This document shows positions 15,179 through 21,173 of a DNA stretch of 29,151 nucleotides, in pieces. This stretch comes from a virus: positions 1-29,151 of the IMG/VR virus record IMGVR_UViG_3300020176_000067, one strand, 5' to 3'. A model generated the notes under the pieces. The model was given only the letters and a program-made list of their open reading frames with translations. It was not told the origin of the DNA and did not search any database. A program made the position numbers and the translations under genes. Within the stretch, counting starts at the first letter, position 1. Each line of letters opens with the position of its first letter.

Positions 15179-15810
15179 AATACGAACTTATAATAAACGA
15201 TTCAATTACTGTAAATAACATTAATTTATTTAGGATAAAGGCGCTAAGATCATTTTCAAATGTAGGCGTTAATGAATTGGGCGGCTATATTCAATCTGAA
15301 AAAAACCTAAGCAATACAGGCGATGCGTGGGTATACGGCGATGCGAAGGTATACGGCGATGCGTGGGTATACGGCGATGCGTGGGTATACGGCGATGCGC
15401 AGGTATACGGCGATGCGCGGGTATACGGCGATGCGAAGGTATACGGCGATGCGCGGGTATACGGCGATGCGTGGGTATACGGCGATGCGTGGGTATACGG
15501 CGATGCGCAGGTATACGGCGATGCGCAGGTATACGGCAATGCGGGGGTATACGGCGATGCGAAGGTATACGGCGATGCGCGGGTATACGGCGATGCGCGG
15601 GTGTCTTTTCAAGGCGAATTTATAACGATAGGGCAATTTGGAGATAATTACAGATATTTGACAATATCAAAAAAAGACATAATAAATGCAGGTTGCTTTT
15701 CTGGAAATTTTAGCGACTTTAAAAACGCCGTTACAAATAAGTATGGAAGCGATTATGGAGCTTATAAAAATGCTATTATCATTATTGAAAATTATTTAAA
15801 CAATGACTAA
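15175..15810 (+). CDS. Hexapeptide-repeat (left-handed beta-helix) protein
   Basis: 211 aa. The N-terminus (MKYELIINDSITVNNINLFR, then VGVNELGGYIQSEKNLSNTG) leads into 15 tandem hexapeptides of the form VYGDAx (one VYGNA), about residues 50-143. They are followed by a C-terminal domain ending in KNAIIIIENYLNND. The V-Y-G-D-A-x period fits a left-handed parallel beta-helix, one turn per 18 residues. Similar repeat proteins preceded by ELGGYI are common in phage genomes, but their role is unknown. The x position is W, K, Q, R or G only; everything else is constant. It sits between bet and the exonuclease gene with 4-nt and 8-nt overlaps, so it is expressed with them. Confidence 0.75.
   Translation: MKYELIINDSITVNNINLFRIKALRSFSNVGVNELGGYIQSEKNLSNTGDAWVYGDAKVYGDAWVYGDAWVYGDAQVYGDARVYGDAKVYGDARVYGDAWVYGDAWVYGDAQVYGDAQVYGNAGVYGDAKVYGDARVYGDARVSFQGEFITIGQFGDNYRYLTISKKDIINAGCFSGNFSDFKNAVTNKYGSDYGAYKNAIIIIENYLNND
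15319..15600 (+). repeat. 18-bp tandem repeat array inside the beta-helix gene
   Basis: About 15.7 copies of GGCGATGCG-xxG-GTATAC. Fifteen of the 18 positions are identical in essentially all copies, including the synonymous sites. The only regular variation is in the first two bases of one codon (TGG, AAG, CAG, CGG, GGG). The order of encoded x residues is W K W W Q R K R W W Q Q G K R R, with a longer-range echo (WWQRKR, then WWQQGKRR). No spacers are present, so this is not a CRISPR array. Confidence 0.95.
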
Positions 15811-16639
15811 ACAAGAATTAATTAACAAACTAAGCGAAGGCGATTACAAACTATCTTTTTCGGCTTTATCAGCCTTCGCAGTAAGCCCGCGTAATTTCAT
15901 TGCTTACAAGCTTCAAGAGCGCGCACCAACAAAGGCAATGATATTAGGGGAAGCGCTGCACGTTGCTATTTTGCAACCGCATTTATTCAATATCCTTTAT
16001 GTTTCAGGGCCGGAGGTTGACGCCACAACAAAGGAAGGCAAAAAGGCGTGGTTAGATTTTTTGGCGCAGCACACAGGAATTGAGGCCGAAAAAATGACAG
16101 TTGCCGAAATTAAACAGAAAGTAAAAGAAGCTTCAAAAGTTACGATTTTAGAAAAGGCGGCCATTGAAGAGTTAAAACGCAAACAAGACGCAGTCCTCAA
16201 CAACTTTGTTTGCAAGTCCTTTTTAGATCGTTTGCAAGTGGCTGAGGTAGATATACCGGAGGTTATTATCAACGACATTGTATTTAGGGGGCGTGTAGAT
16301 GGCTTAGGCGATGACTTTATAATTGATTTAAAGAATGTACCAAGCGCACAAATAAAACGCGCAGAGAACGAAATTAGAGGACGTCGTTTGCATTGGCAGG
16401 GCTTTATTTATTCTTATGCGTACGATATGACAAAGGCACCCTATATTTTAGCCGTGGACGATGACGGGGAAACGAGCGTACATAAGTTCTCCAATTATCA
16501 ATTAGACGAAGCAGAGCGGCAAATAATGAAGCTAACGGACGCTTTTAAACGCCGTTGTTTTGAAGGTTCGTTTGATCCATGCGTTTGGGACAGCTCACAG
16601 GATTTTTGGACTCCGGATGGAATTAACCTAATTTTATAA
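15803..16639 (+). CDS. PD-(D/E)XK exonuclease (RecE/YqaJ-like, DUF3799)
   Basis: 278 aa. It opens with SFSALSAFAVSPRNFIAYKL, the start typical of this exonuclease family, and GEALHVAILQP, whose His54 is a usual active-site residue. The nuclease core GRVDGLGDDFIIDLK holds Asp166, Asp175 and Lys177 (D...DxK). The downstream LHWQGFIYSYAYD supplies the Gln/Tyr motif. The predicted role is 5'-3' resection of dsDNA to give the single strands used by the Bet protein encoded upstream. The 8-nt overlap with the repeat gene and shared early operon support the pairing. I do not give the gene name exo or recE because the subfamily is not resolved. Confidence 0.82.
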   Translation: MTKQELINKLSEGDYKLSFSALSAFAVSPRNFIAYKLQERAPTKAMILGEALHVAILQPHLFNILYVSGPEVDATTKEGKKAWLDFLAQHTGIEAEKMTVAEIKQKVKEASKVTILEKAAIEELKRKQDAVLNNFVCKSFLDRLQVAEVDIPEVIINDIVFRGRVDGLGDDFIIDLKNVPSAQIKRAENEIRGRRLHWQGFIYSYAYDMTKAPYILAVDDDGETSVHKFSNYQLDEAERQIMKLTDAFKRRCFEGSFDPCVWDSSQDFWTPDGINLIL

Positions 16640-16641
16640 AC

Positions 16642-17088
16642 ATGAAAACACCACTCGAAAAAATAGAATCTATCATCACGGCGTACAATTCAAAGCGCTG
16701 GGAGCCACACGAAATAGAACGTTTGGTAAACGCATCCAGGTCACTCGCTACGGAAATATTTTTTTTCTCGTTTGAGGTAGGCGAGCTTCACAAGCAAATG
16801 ACGCGAACCGAGTTTAACCGGAAACTAACTTTTGCCCGCTCTTGTCAAATCTTAAACGAGGACAAATCGAAGGCAGGCGAAAAACCGGTACAAACGGTAA
16901 TTGAGCGCGAAGGGTTACTAATGAGCCAAAAGGCACTGGAAGAGGAGAAAATGAGTGAAAGCGAATATCAGGCCGCAAAGCTCCTTTTAGACTCTGCACG
17001 CGACGTACTCGACGCAATTAGATCACAAATATCATACTTCAAAACAGAAAAAGCGCTTGAACAAAGCGCGCAAGGTTCGCAACGATGA
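16642..17088 (+). CDS. Helical protein of unknown function in the recombination operon
   Basis: 148 aa, almost all charged helix, starting 2 nt after the exonuclease gene. Stretches such as HEIERLVNASRSLATEIFFF and FARSCQILNEDKSKAGEKPV, then EEEKMSESEYQAAKLLLDSA suggest a long helical hairpin. No enzymatic motif, no membrane span. The placement after bet and exo suggests an accessory of recombination or a nuclease modulator. That is position-based inference only. It overlaps the next gene by 4 nt (ATGA). Confidence 0.55.
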   Translation: MKTPLEKIESIITAYNSKRWEPHEIERLVNASRSLATEIFFFSFEVGELHKQMTRTEFNRKLTFARSCQILNEDKSKAGEKPVQTVIEREGLLMSQKALEEEKMSESEYQAAKLLLDSARDVLDAIRSQISYFKTEKALEQSAQGSQR

Positions 17089-17300
17089 CAACTAAAAACA
17101 GATTAACAGAAATTTACTTCACGCTTTTTTTAATCGGCGTGGAAAATAACATTGACGTTTCAGGATGGTATACCAGCATCAACGGCCGCTCCGTTATGGC
17201 GGGCGATTCTGAATTGCAAGCAACTCGGGTAATGTTGTTCCCGGCTATTAATCAGGACGTTATCAATTTAAAACAAGAATATAATAGATTGTATCTATGA
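17085..17300 (+). CDS. Small hypothetical protein
   Basis: 71 aa, ATGA overlap with the gene before and 4-nt overlap with the kinase-like gene after. It has an N-terminal hydrophobic-aromatic stretch (EIYFTLFLIGVENNIDVSGW) and a C-terminal helix (INLKQEYNRLYL). Not recognised. Tight coupling on both sides suggests a real gene. Confidence 0.5.
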   Translation: MTTKNRLTEIYFTLFLIGVENNIDVSGWYTSINGRSVMAGDSELQATRVMLFPAINQDVINLKQEYNRLYL

Positions 17301-17749
17301 AAATCATTATCACAGGGCCGGGAGGAGCCGGCAAAAGCACACTTAAAAATATATTCATTGCCAAAGGTGCAAAGTTTGGCCGAATGGTTACGACGCGACC
17401 TAAACGGTTTAGTTCTGAAAATGAATATATATTTATCGAATCAGCCGACAAAGATTTAGCCGCGCAAATCAATCAAAAGGATTTGATTACGGAAGAGTAC
17501 AACGGATGGGTTTATGGCGTTTCGCTTGGAACGCTCGAACGCAACGACCTATTTATTTTGCCGCCGGCAATCATTAACAGGCTGCCAAAATCAATTCGCG
17601 ATCAATCCATCGTTATTTATGTGAATATGTCAGAAGCGGTACGGTTTTCGCGTTTGACAAAAAGAACGGGAGATGACGCAATGAGGCGTATTGAATCCGA
17701 TAAAGCCGACTTTGAAAACTTCAAAAATTACGACTTAATGATTAATTAG
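17297..17749 (+). CDS. Guanylate kinase-like P-loop protein
   Basis: 150 aa. A Walker A loop GPGGAGKST (residues 7-15) is followed by MVTTRPKRFSSENEYIFIE (residues 30-48), which matches the GMP-binding signature TTRxxRxxExxxYxF of guanylate kinases. YNGWVYGVSLGTLE fits the next GMP-contacting region, and RLTKRTGDDAMRRIESD fits the lid/adenine helix. It is shorter than cellular Gmk (about 200 aa), so the C-terminal helical part is reduced. A likely role is making GDP for phage DNA synthesis. Substrate specificity is inferred: phage versions may act on modified or deoxy-GMP. It sits among early DNA-metabolism genes. Confidence 0.7.
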   Translation: MKIIITGPGGAGKSTLKNIFIAKGAKFGRMVTTRPKRFSSENEYIFIESADKDLAAQINQKDLITEEYNGWVYGVSLGTLERNDLFILPPAIINRLPKSIRDQSIVIYVNMSEAVRFSRLTKRTGDDAMRRIESDKADFENFKNYDLMIN

Positions 17750-17750
17750 G

Positions 17751-17945
17751 ATGGAACTAACAGAACAACAAAAACAACTCGTTTTAGCCGAAAAAAAGAT
17801 ATTGCAAGCGATTTACTTGGCGGAAAAAGTACTCTTTAATTTAGGCGAACAAAAGGGGCATTTAACAATCGAACAGGAGCAAGCGTACGTCGCTCTCCTA
17901 ATTCTTAAACTTCATTTTAATTTAGGCGATGAAAAAACTAACTAA
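17751..17945 (+). CDS. Small helical hypothetical protein
   Basis: 64 aa, starting 1 nt after the kinase-like stop. It is nearly all predicted helix (MELTEQQKQLVLAEKKILQA, then LAEKVLFNLGEQKGHLTIEQ). No known family. It overlaps the next gene by 17 nt. Confidence 0.45.
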   Translation: MELTEQQKQLVLAEKKILQAIYLAEKVLFNLGEQKGHLTIEQEQAYVALLILKLHFNLGDEKTN

Positions 17946-18138
17946 AGCAGACATTCCGGAGGGTTATAAATACGCCGCGGTAAACCTTGATGGGAAAGCG
18001 TACGCCTTCAAAAGTAAGCCATTGCCCTGTTTTGATTTCTCCTGGCAAACGGTCAAAGACGATGAAGAATTTGAGCGAATTAAGGGCAATTTTGATTGGC
18101 ACGACTGGCAAAATTCCCTTGTAAGTGTCGAAGATTAA
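17929..18138 (+). CDS. Small hypothetical protein, last gene of the early operon segment
   Basis: 69 aa. It starts MKKLTKADIPEGYKYAAVNL, then GKAYAFKSKPLPCFDFSWQT and ends in an acidic/aromatic DWHDWQNSLVSVED. This looks like a compact beta protein: in small phage proteins, PEGYKYAAVDxxG openings are common and of unknown function. Its 3' end contains the -33 element of the promoter that drives the structured RNA, so the two transcription units overlap. Confidence 0.5.
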   Translation: MKKLTKADIPEGYKYAAVNLDGKAYAFKSKPLPCFDFSWQTVKDDEEFERIKGNFDWHDWQNSLVSVED

Positions 18139-18149
18139 TCGTATTTTTG
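18119..18149 (+). promoter_or_regulatory. Promoter of the structured RNA
   Basis: TTG at 18119-18121, a 20-nt spacer, then TATTTTTG at 18142-18149: a full match to the Bacteroidota TTG - N19-21 - TAnnTTTG promoter. Transcription would start around 18153-18157, at the 5' edge of the structured RNA. The -33 element lies inside the end of the preceding coding region. Confidence 0.75.
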
Positions 18150-18152
18150 CAA

Positions 18153-18293
18153 CGTCGTAGGACGCGGGCGGGAACCCGTTAAATACAGATTATCAAATAT
18201 GCCTTCGGGCGCTGTGGAGCGGTTTATCTGTACGCTCTTTATTGTATCCTTTTCCCGGAGGGTGCAAGCAGCGGCCGAAGGCATTTTTTTTTT
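18153..18293 (+). ncRNA. Structured RNA with predicted pseudoknot, ending in an intrinsic terminator
   Basis: A 140-nt segment between two genes, behind its own promoter, packed with complementary segments. (1) CGTC/GACG (18153-18156 with 18161-18164), or alternatively GCGGG/CCCGT (18164-18168 with 18175-18179). (2) A long closing stem, 18199-18208 (ATGCCTTCGG) with 18275-18284, extended past one G-G mismatch by 18210-18215 with 18268-18273. (3) Inside it, hairpin GGAGCG/CGCTCT (18216-18221 with 18233-18238). (4) The loop of hairpin 3 contains ATCTGTA (18226-18232), exactly complementary to TACAGAT at 18184-18190 outside the long stem, giving a pseudoknot. Ten Ts follow the closing stem. It could be a stand-alone sRNA or a leader that controls the replication genes starting 8 nt later. 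I recognise no known RNA family. Confidence 0.65.
18199..18293 (+). terminator. Terminator formed by the closing stem of the structured RNA
   Basis: A 10-bp perfect stem (18199-18208 with 18275-18284), plus six more pairs beyond one mismatch, is followed immediately by ten Ts (18284-18293). The next coding start is at 18301, so transcription of the replication genes from this promoter needs read-through. Confidence 0.8.
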
Positions 18294-18300
18294 AATTTTT

Positions 18301-18585
18301 ATGATTTCACTTTCTCAAAAGGCCCTTAAAATATGCGGGCCAAATGAATACTATTTACTTGCTTGCATAGTAGACTACATGAATAACAATGATGCAAACT
18401 TTCCCGATAATGATTATTTATCGGCAATGACCGGCGATACTAATAATATGATTTTTAGGCGTCGAAAAAAATTATTAGATATGGGCGCCTTAAAAATGTA
18501 TTGGGCGATTAATGAAGAAACCGAAAAGCCCGAAAAAAGGTACACGGTAGATTTAGATTGTATAATAATGTTAAACGAAAACTAA
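18301..18585 (+). CDS. Small winged-helix-like protein upstream of the replication gene
   Basis: 94 aa from the ATG at 18301 (MISLSQKALKICGPNEYYLL). An in-frame ATG at 18199 would translate the structured RNA and its T-run and is rejected. It contains LACIVDYMNNNDANFPDNDY, LSAMTGDTNN, and FRRRKKLLDMGALKMY, then a wing-like ekRYTVDLDCI. This plan resembles the N-terminal wHTH of the next gene: a helix pair, N-D/N-K-Y-L/F-A, an RRRKKLL recognition helix and a strand. It may therefore bind the origin or regulate replication. It starts 8 nt after the terminator T-run. Function inferred. Confidence 0.55.
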   Translation: MISLSQKALKICGPNEYYLLACIVDYMNNNDANFPDNDYLSAMTGDTNNMIFRRRKKLLDMGALKMYWAINEETEKPEKRYTVDLDCIIMLNEN

Positions 18586-18588
18586 GCC

Positions 18589-19518
18589 ATGAAACAAAGC
18601 GATCCAGGATTTATAGCTTATTTGCCGTCAAAAGTAAGGTACGACAACTCACTGCCTTTTGGTGCGCGTATTATTTACGCCGAAATTTCAGCCCTTTGCA
18701 ATTCGAAGGGCTACTGCTGGGCTAACAATAAATACTTTGCAGATTTATACAATAACAGCAAGGACACGATTTCTCGATGGATTTCAGACCTTGAAAAGGC
18801 TGGTTATATTAAGTGTTTTGTCGCTCAGGATGAAGGCAACTCAAGGAAGATTTATTTAGTAAATGCTTCTCTTGACTACCTATCGGAAGAAATGCAGTCA
18901 CGGCAAAAACAAAGCGAGCTATCCGTAAAAAGCCCGAAAGGGTCGCGGCAAAAAAACCGAGAGGGTATAGGTAAAAATGCCGAACATAATAGTATAGTTA
19001 ATAATACACTTAATAATACAGTTAATAGTAATAGCGCTAACGCGCATTTTTCCTTTCTTCAAAATGAGGATCAAGAAAATTCTGCTACTCAAAAAGCTGA
19101 ACCAACTACCATTAAAGGGAGAAAAAAGAACGAGGATGTACACCGGGCCGACCTATTACAAAAAAATGCAATACAACTAAAAGAAGAGTTTATTGCGGAG
19201 TTGGAGCGGAAAGGCATTGCGCACTACTACGAACCGTTTAAGGCTGCTTGGTTGGAATGGATTAGGTATAAAAAGGAGATTAAGAATACATACAAGTCAG
19301 CACAAAGCGCGGCAACTGGATTTAAAAGCATGCTTGAAAAAAGCAAATACAATCCGGAAACGGCATTGAGGATTGTAGAAACGGCGGTTGCAAATTGCTG
19401 GAAAGGCATACAGGAAGAGCGGCAACAGTTTAAGCCATCAGGAAAAAGCAAAGTGCAAGAGCAACATGAGGACTTAGTTAGTTATGTAATAAATAAAAGG
19501 AATTTATTAAATGGATAA
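18589..19518 (+). CDS. Phage replication initiator / helix-turn-helix protein (O/DnaD-like)
   Basis: 309 aa. The N-terminal wHTH (about residues 10-95) has GFIAYLPSKVRYDNSLPFGA, NNKYFADLYNNSKDTISRWI and SDLEKAGYIKCF, the helix-turn-helix of phage replication proteins of the HTH_36 type. A low-complexity Asn/Ser/Lys linker (residues 105-190) follows. The C-terminal helical domain (YEPFKAAWLEWIRYKKEIKN and onward to SMLEKSKYNPETALRIVETA) resembles the part that contacts the helicase. The predicted role is origin recognition and helicase recruitment. It starts 3 nt after the preceding gene and overlaps the putative loader by 8 nt. Confidence 0.65.
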   Translation: MKQSDPGFIAYLPSKVRYDNSLPFGARIIYAEISALCNSKGYCWANNKYFADLYNNSKDTISRWISDLEKAGYIKCFVAQDEGNSRKIYLVNASLDYLSEEMQSRQKQSELSVKSPKGSRQKNREGIGKNAEHNSIVNNTLNNTVNSNSANAHFSFLQNEDQENSATQKAEPTTIKGRKKNEDVHRADLLQKNAIQLKEEFIAELERKGIAHYYEPFKAAWLEWIRYKKEIKNTYKSAQSAATGFKSMLEKSKYNPETALRIVETAVANCWKGIQEERQQFKPSGKSKVQEQHEDLVSYVINKRNLLNG

Positions 19519-20236
19519 CAAGCTGCAAATTCAATATAACCTCCACCCGGCAACGCTCGAACGATGGGAGCAGATTAAAACGGTTATGCCGTACAAGTTC
19601 TCACAGGCCACCGCGCTCCGTTGCGTTGATATGATTGCTATTTGGCCGCAATTAAAACCGGCAACGTTTGACGATGCGATAAAAGCCGACACTCCCACGC
19701 TTGGCGCGCTTGGTTTTTATTTAGGCAGCGAACAGGCAATACAACTAATTGCCGAGATGATAACCGCCGCCGCAATTCTTTTAAACGTGGGTAAAAATCT
19801 ACAAAAACACCAACTTGAACCAATTGCCGAAGTGCTTTACACCGAGTTCAAACTTTTGACGGTTGCCGACTTTCGATGCGCGCTCCGGATGGGGGCTACT
19901 GGCAAATTTGGCCAAGTGTTTGATCGGTTAGACGTGGAAGTACTATCGAGTTGGTGCGCGCAATATTGGAGCCAAAAGGCAGACTATTGTGAAGGGATGA
20001 ACGCTCGAAAGCACAAAGAGAATAAACAACCGCCTTCCAACGCAATCGCAATGCCCGACTTTTTTAGAGATTGGCTAAAAGAGCGCGAAACAGGTAAACA
20101 GCGAGAGCGGGCAAAGTTTGAACCGGACGATGCACTTTTGAAGCAGTGGGAGAAGGAATGGGAAGCGATTGACAACGAGTTAAGGCCGGAGTTTGCGCTA
20201 TATGTCAAACTTAAAACTCAAATGCTTTTTCGATGA
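19511..20236 (+). CDS. Putative replication-associated protein (helicase-loader-like)
   Basis: 241 aa, largely helical. The motif VADFRCALRMGATGKFGQVF, then DRLDVEVLSSWCAQYW (about residues 118-153) is the F..A...G.yG.i..rld...i..W pattern seen in Bacteroidota phage proteins encoded beside replication initiators. The C-terminal region (FRDWLKERETGKQRERAKFE) is charged helix. It overlaps the initiator gene upstream and, by 4 nt, the methyltransferase downstream. Helicase loading is inferred from position and resemblance and is not proven by any enzymatic motif. Confidence 0.5.
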   Translation: MDNKLQIQYNLHPATLERWEQIKTVMPYKFSQATALRCVDMIAIWPQLKPATFDDAIKADTPTLGALGFYLGSEQAIQLIAEMITAAAILLNVGKNLQKHQLEPIAEVLYTEFKLLTVADFRCALRMGATGKFGQVFDRLDVEVLSSWCAQYWSQKADYCEGMNARKHKENKQPPSNAIAMPDFFRDWLKERETGKQRERAKFEPDDALLKQWEKEWEAIDNELRPEFALYVKLKTQMLFR

Positions 20237-21099
20237 AACATATATCTTTATTCAGCGGCATTGGCGGCTTTGATTTGGCAGCAGAATGGGCAGGATGGAC
20301 AAACGTTGCATCGTGCGAAATAAACGATTTCGGAAACAAAGTTTTAGAGTACTATTGGCCACAGGCATACCACCACCGCGACATTCACACTTTAACCGGA
20401 CAAATTTTGAACGATGAAATACAACAACGATTCGGAGATGATTGGCAGGCAGATGGAACTATTCTCACAGGAGGGTTTCCATGCCAACCATACTCAACAG
20501 CAGGGAAGCGACTTGGAAAGGAAGATGAGCGCCACCTGTGGCCCGAGATGCTTAGAGTTATTCGGGAGATTCAGCCGGAATGGATTGTGGGCGAAAACGT
20601 TCGCGGCCTTGTTAGTTGGTCAGGAGGGTTGGTATTCGAGGAGGTGTGGACTGACTTGGAAGCTATTGGGTACGAAGTACAACCGTTTATACTTCCAGCT
20701 GCAAGCGTCAACGCACCACACAAGCGAGAGCGAATTTGGTTTGTTGCCTACTCCGATAGCTGGCGATTGGAAAGGACAAAAAAGGAGCGATGGAACAGCG
20801 AGTATGTTAAGCGGAGTAGTAGCCTTAATGCTGCCAACGCCAACAGCAGACGACAACCCGGCGAAAAACACTGGCAAGAGAAACCAAGATGGGCTTCAAA
20901 AAAGAGCGTACCTAATGACTGGTCAAACTTCCCAACTGAACCCGCAGTTTGTTCTAGAAATGATGGGTTTTCAGAGCGATTGGACTCTATTACCTTTCCA
21001 AAGTGGAGAAACGAAAGCATCAAGGCAGCAGGAAACGCAATAGTACCACAGGTAGCCTATCAGATTTTTAAGGCAATAAACGATTACAGGAATTTATAA
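20233..21099 (+). CDS. DNA cytosine-C5 methyltransferase
   Basis: 288 aa with all core C5-MTase motifs in order: motif I FSGIGGFDLA (residues 7-16, AdoMet binding), motif IV GGFPCQPYS with the catalytic Cys84, motif VI ENV (121-123), motif VIII HKRERIWFVA (163-172), and motif X ESIKAAGNAIVPQV near residue 265. The target-recognition region between VIII and X is short and polar (NANSRRQPGEKHWQEKPRWA), so specificity cannot be predicted. The enzyme probably methylates phage DNA against host restriction. The gene is notable because most of it (20414-21043) also reads open in the +1 frame with a family-like product. A bare promoter-like region follows before the helicase-methyltransferase gene. 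Confidence 0.9.
   Translation: MKHISLFSGIGGFDLAAEWAGWTNVASCEINDFGNKVLEYYWPQAYHHRDIHTLTGQILNDEIQQRFGDDWQADGTILTGGFPCQPYSTAGKRLGKEDERHLWPEMLRVIREIQPEWIVGENVRGLVSWSGGLVFEEVWTDLEAIGYEVQPFILPAASVNAPHKRERIWFVAYSDSWRLERTKKERWNSEYVKRSSSLNAANANSRRQPGEKHWQEKPRWASKKSVPNDWSNFPTEPAVCSRNDGFSERLDSITFPKWRNESIKAAGNAIVPQVAYQIFKAINDYRNL
20414..21043 (+). CDS. 209-codon ORF nested in the methyltransferase gene, +1 frame
   Basis: ATG at 20414, or the internal ATG giving MELFSQEGFHANHTQQQGSD. The frame is open for 209 codons across the catalytic and target-recognition parts of the C5-MTase. The product is not random-looking. It has SATCGPRCLELFGRFSRNGL, GWYSRRCGLTWKLLGTKYNR, FGLLPTPIAGDWKG, a second LMLPTPTADDN, LNPQFVLEMMGF and LPFQSGETKASRQQETQ. 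Sequences of this pattern are often annotated next to or inside phage cytosine methyltransferases. Two readings remain: a true overlapping gene, or apparent conservation imposed by the conserved main frame. Long stop-free length and the LPTP and LNPQFV elements favour the former. Confidence 0.45.
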   Translation: MKYNNDSEMIGRQMELFSQEGFHANHTQQQGSDLERKMSATCGPRCLELFGRFSRNGLWAKTFAALLVGQEGWYSRRCGLTWKLLGTKYNRLYFQLQASTHHTSESEFGLLPTPIAGDWKGQKRSDGTASMLSGVVALMLPTPTADDNPAKNTGKRNQDGLQKRAYLMTGQTSQLNPQFVLEMMGFQSDWTLLPFQSGETKASRQQETQ

Positions 21100-21116
21100 A
21101 ACCAATTTAAATAGAT

Positions 21117-21149
21117 ACTTTTTATTATCACTTATTGTATATACATTTG
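21117..21149 (+). promoter_or_regulatory. Early promoter P2 (TACATTTGCA class)
   Basis: TACATTTG at 21142-21149 followed by CA is identical to the -7 block of P1 and P3. The expected -33 position (about 21117) has CTTT rather than TTTG, so it may be weaker or need help. It lies 25 nt upstream of the ATG at 21174 and excludes the in-frame TTG at 21135. Confidence 0.6.
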
Positions 21150-21173
21150 CAATTCAATTTAAACTTAACTATT

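Noticed and set aside
15319-15600. CRISPR array or diversity-generating variable region
   Set aside because: The repeats are contiguous with no spacers. No reverse transcriptase or template repeat is visible, and the variable codon changes are not limited to adenine positions.
15291-15647. Open frames on both strands and in all frames through the 18-bp repeat array
   Set aside because: A repeat unit of 18 bp (a multiple of three) without stops keeps every frame open automatically. Only the VYGDA frame has non-repeat flanks that look like protein and overlaps its neighbours properly.
18199-18300. Upstream in-frame start for the 18301 gene
   Set aside because: It would translate the closing stem, hairpin and T-run of the structured RNA into a Phe/Ile-rich stretch unlike the rest of the protein.
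21135-21173. TTG start adding 13 residues to the helicase-methyltransferase
   Set aside because: This codon lies in front of and across the TACATTTG promoter element; the ATG at 21174 is 25 nt downstream of it and starts a sensible protein.
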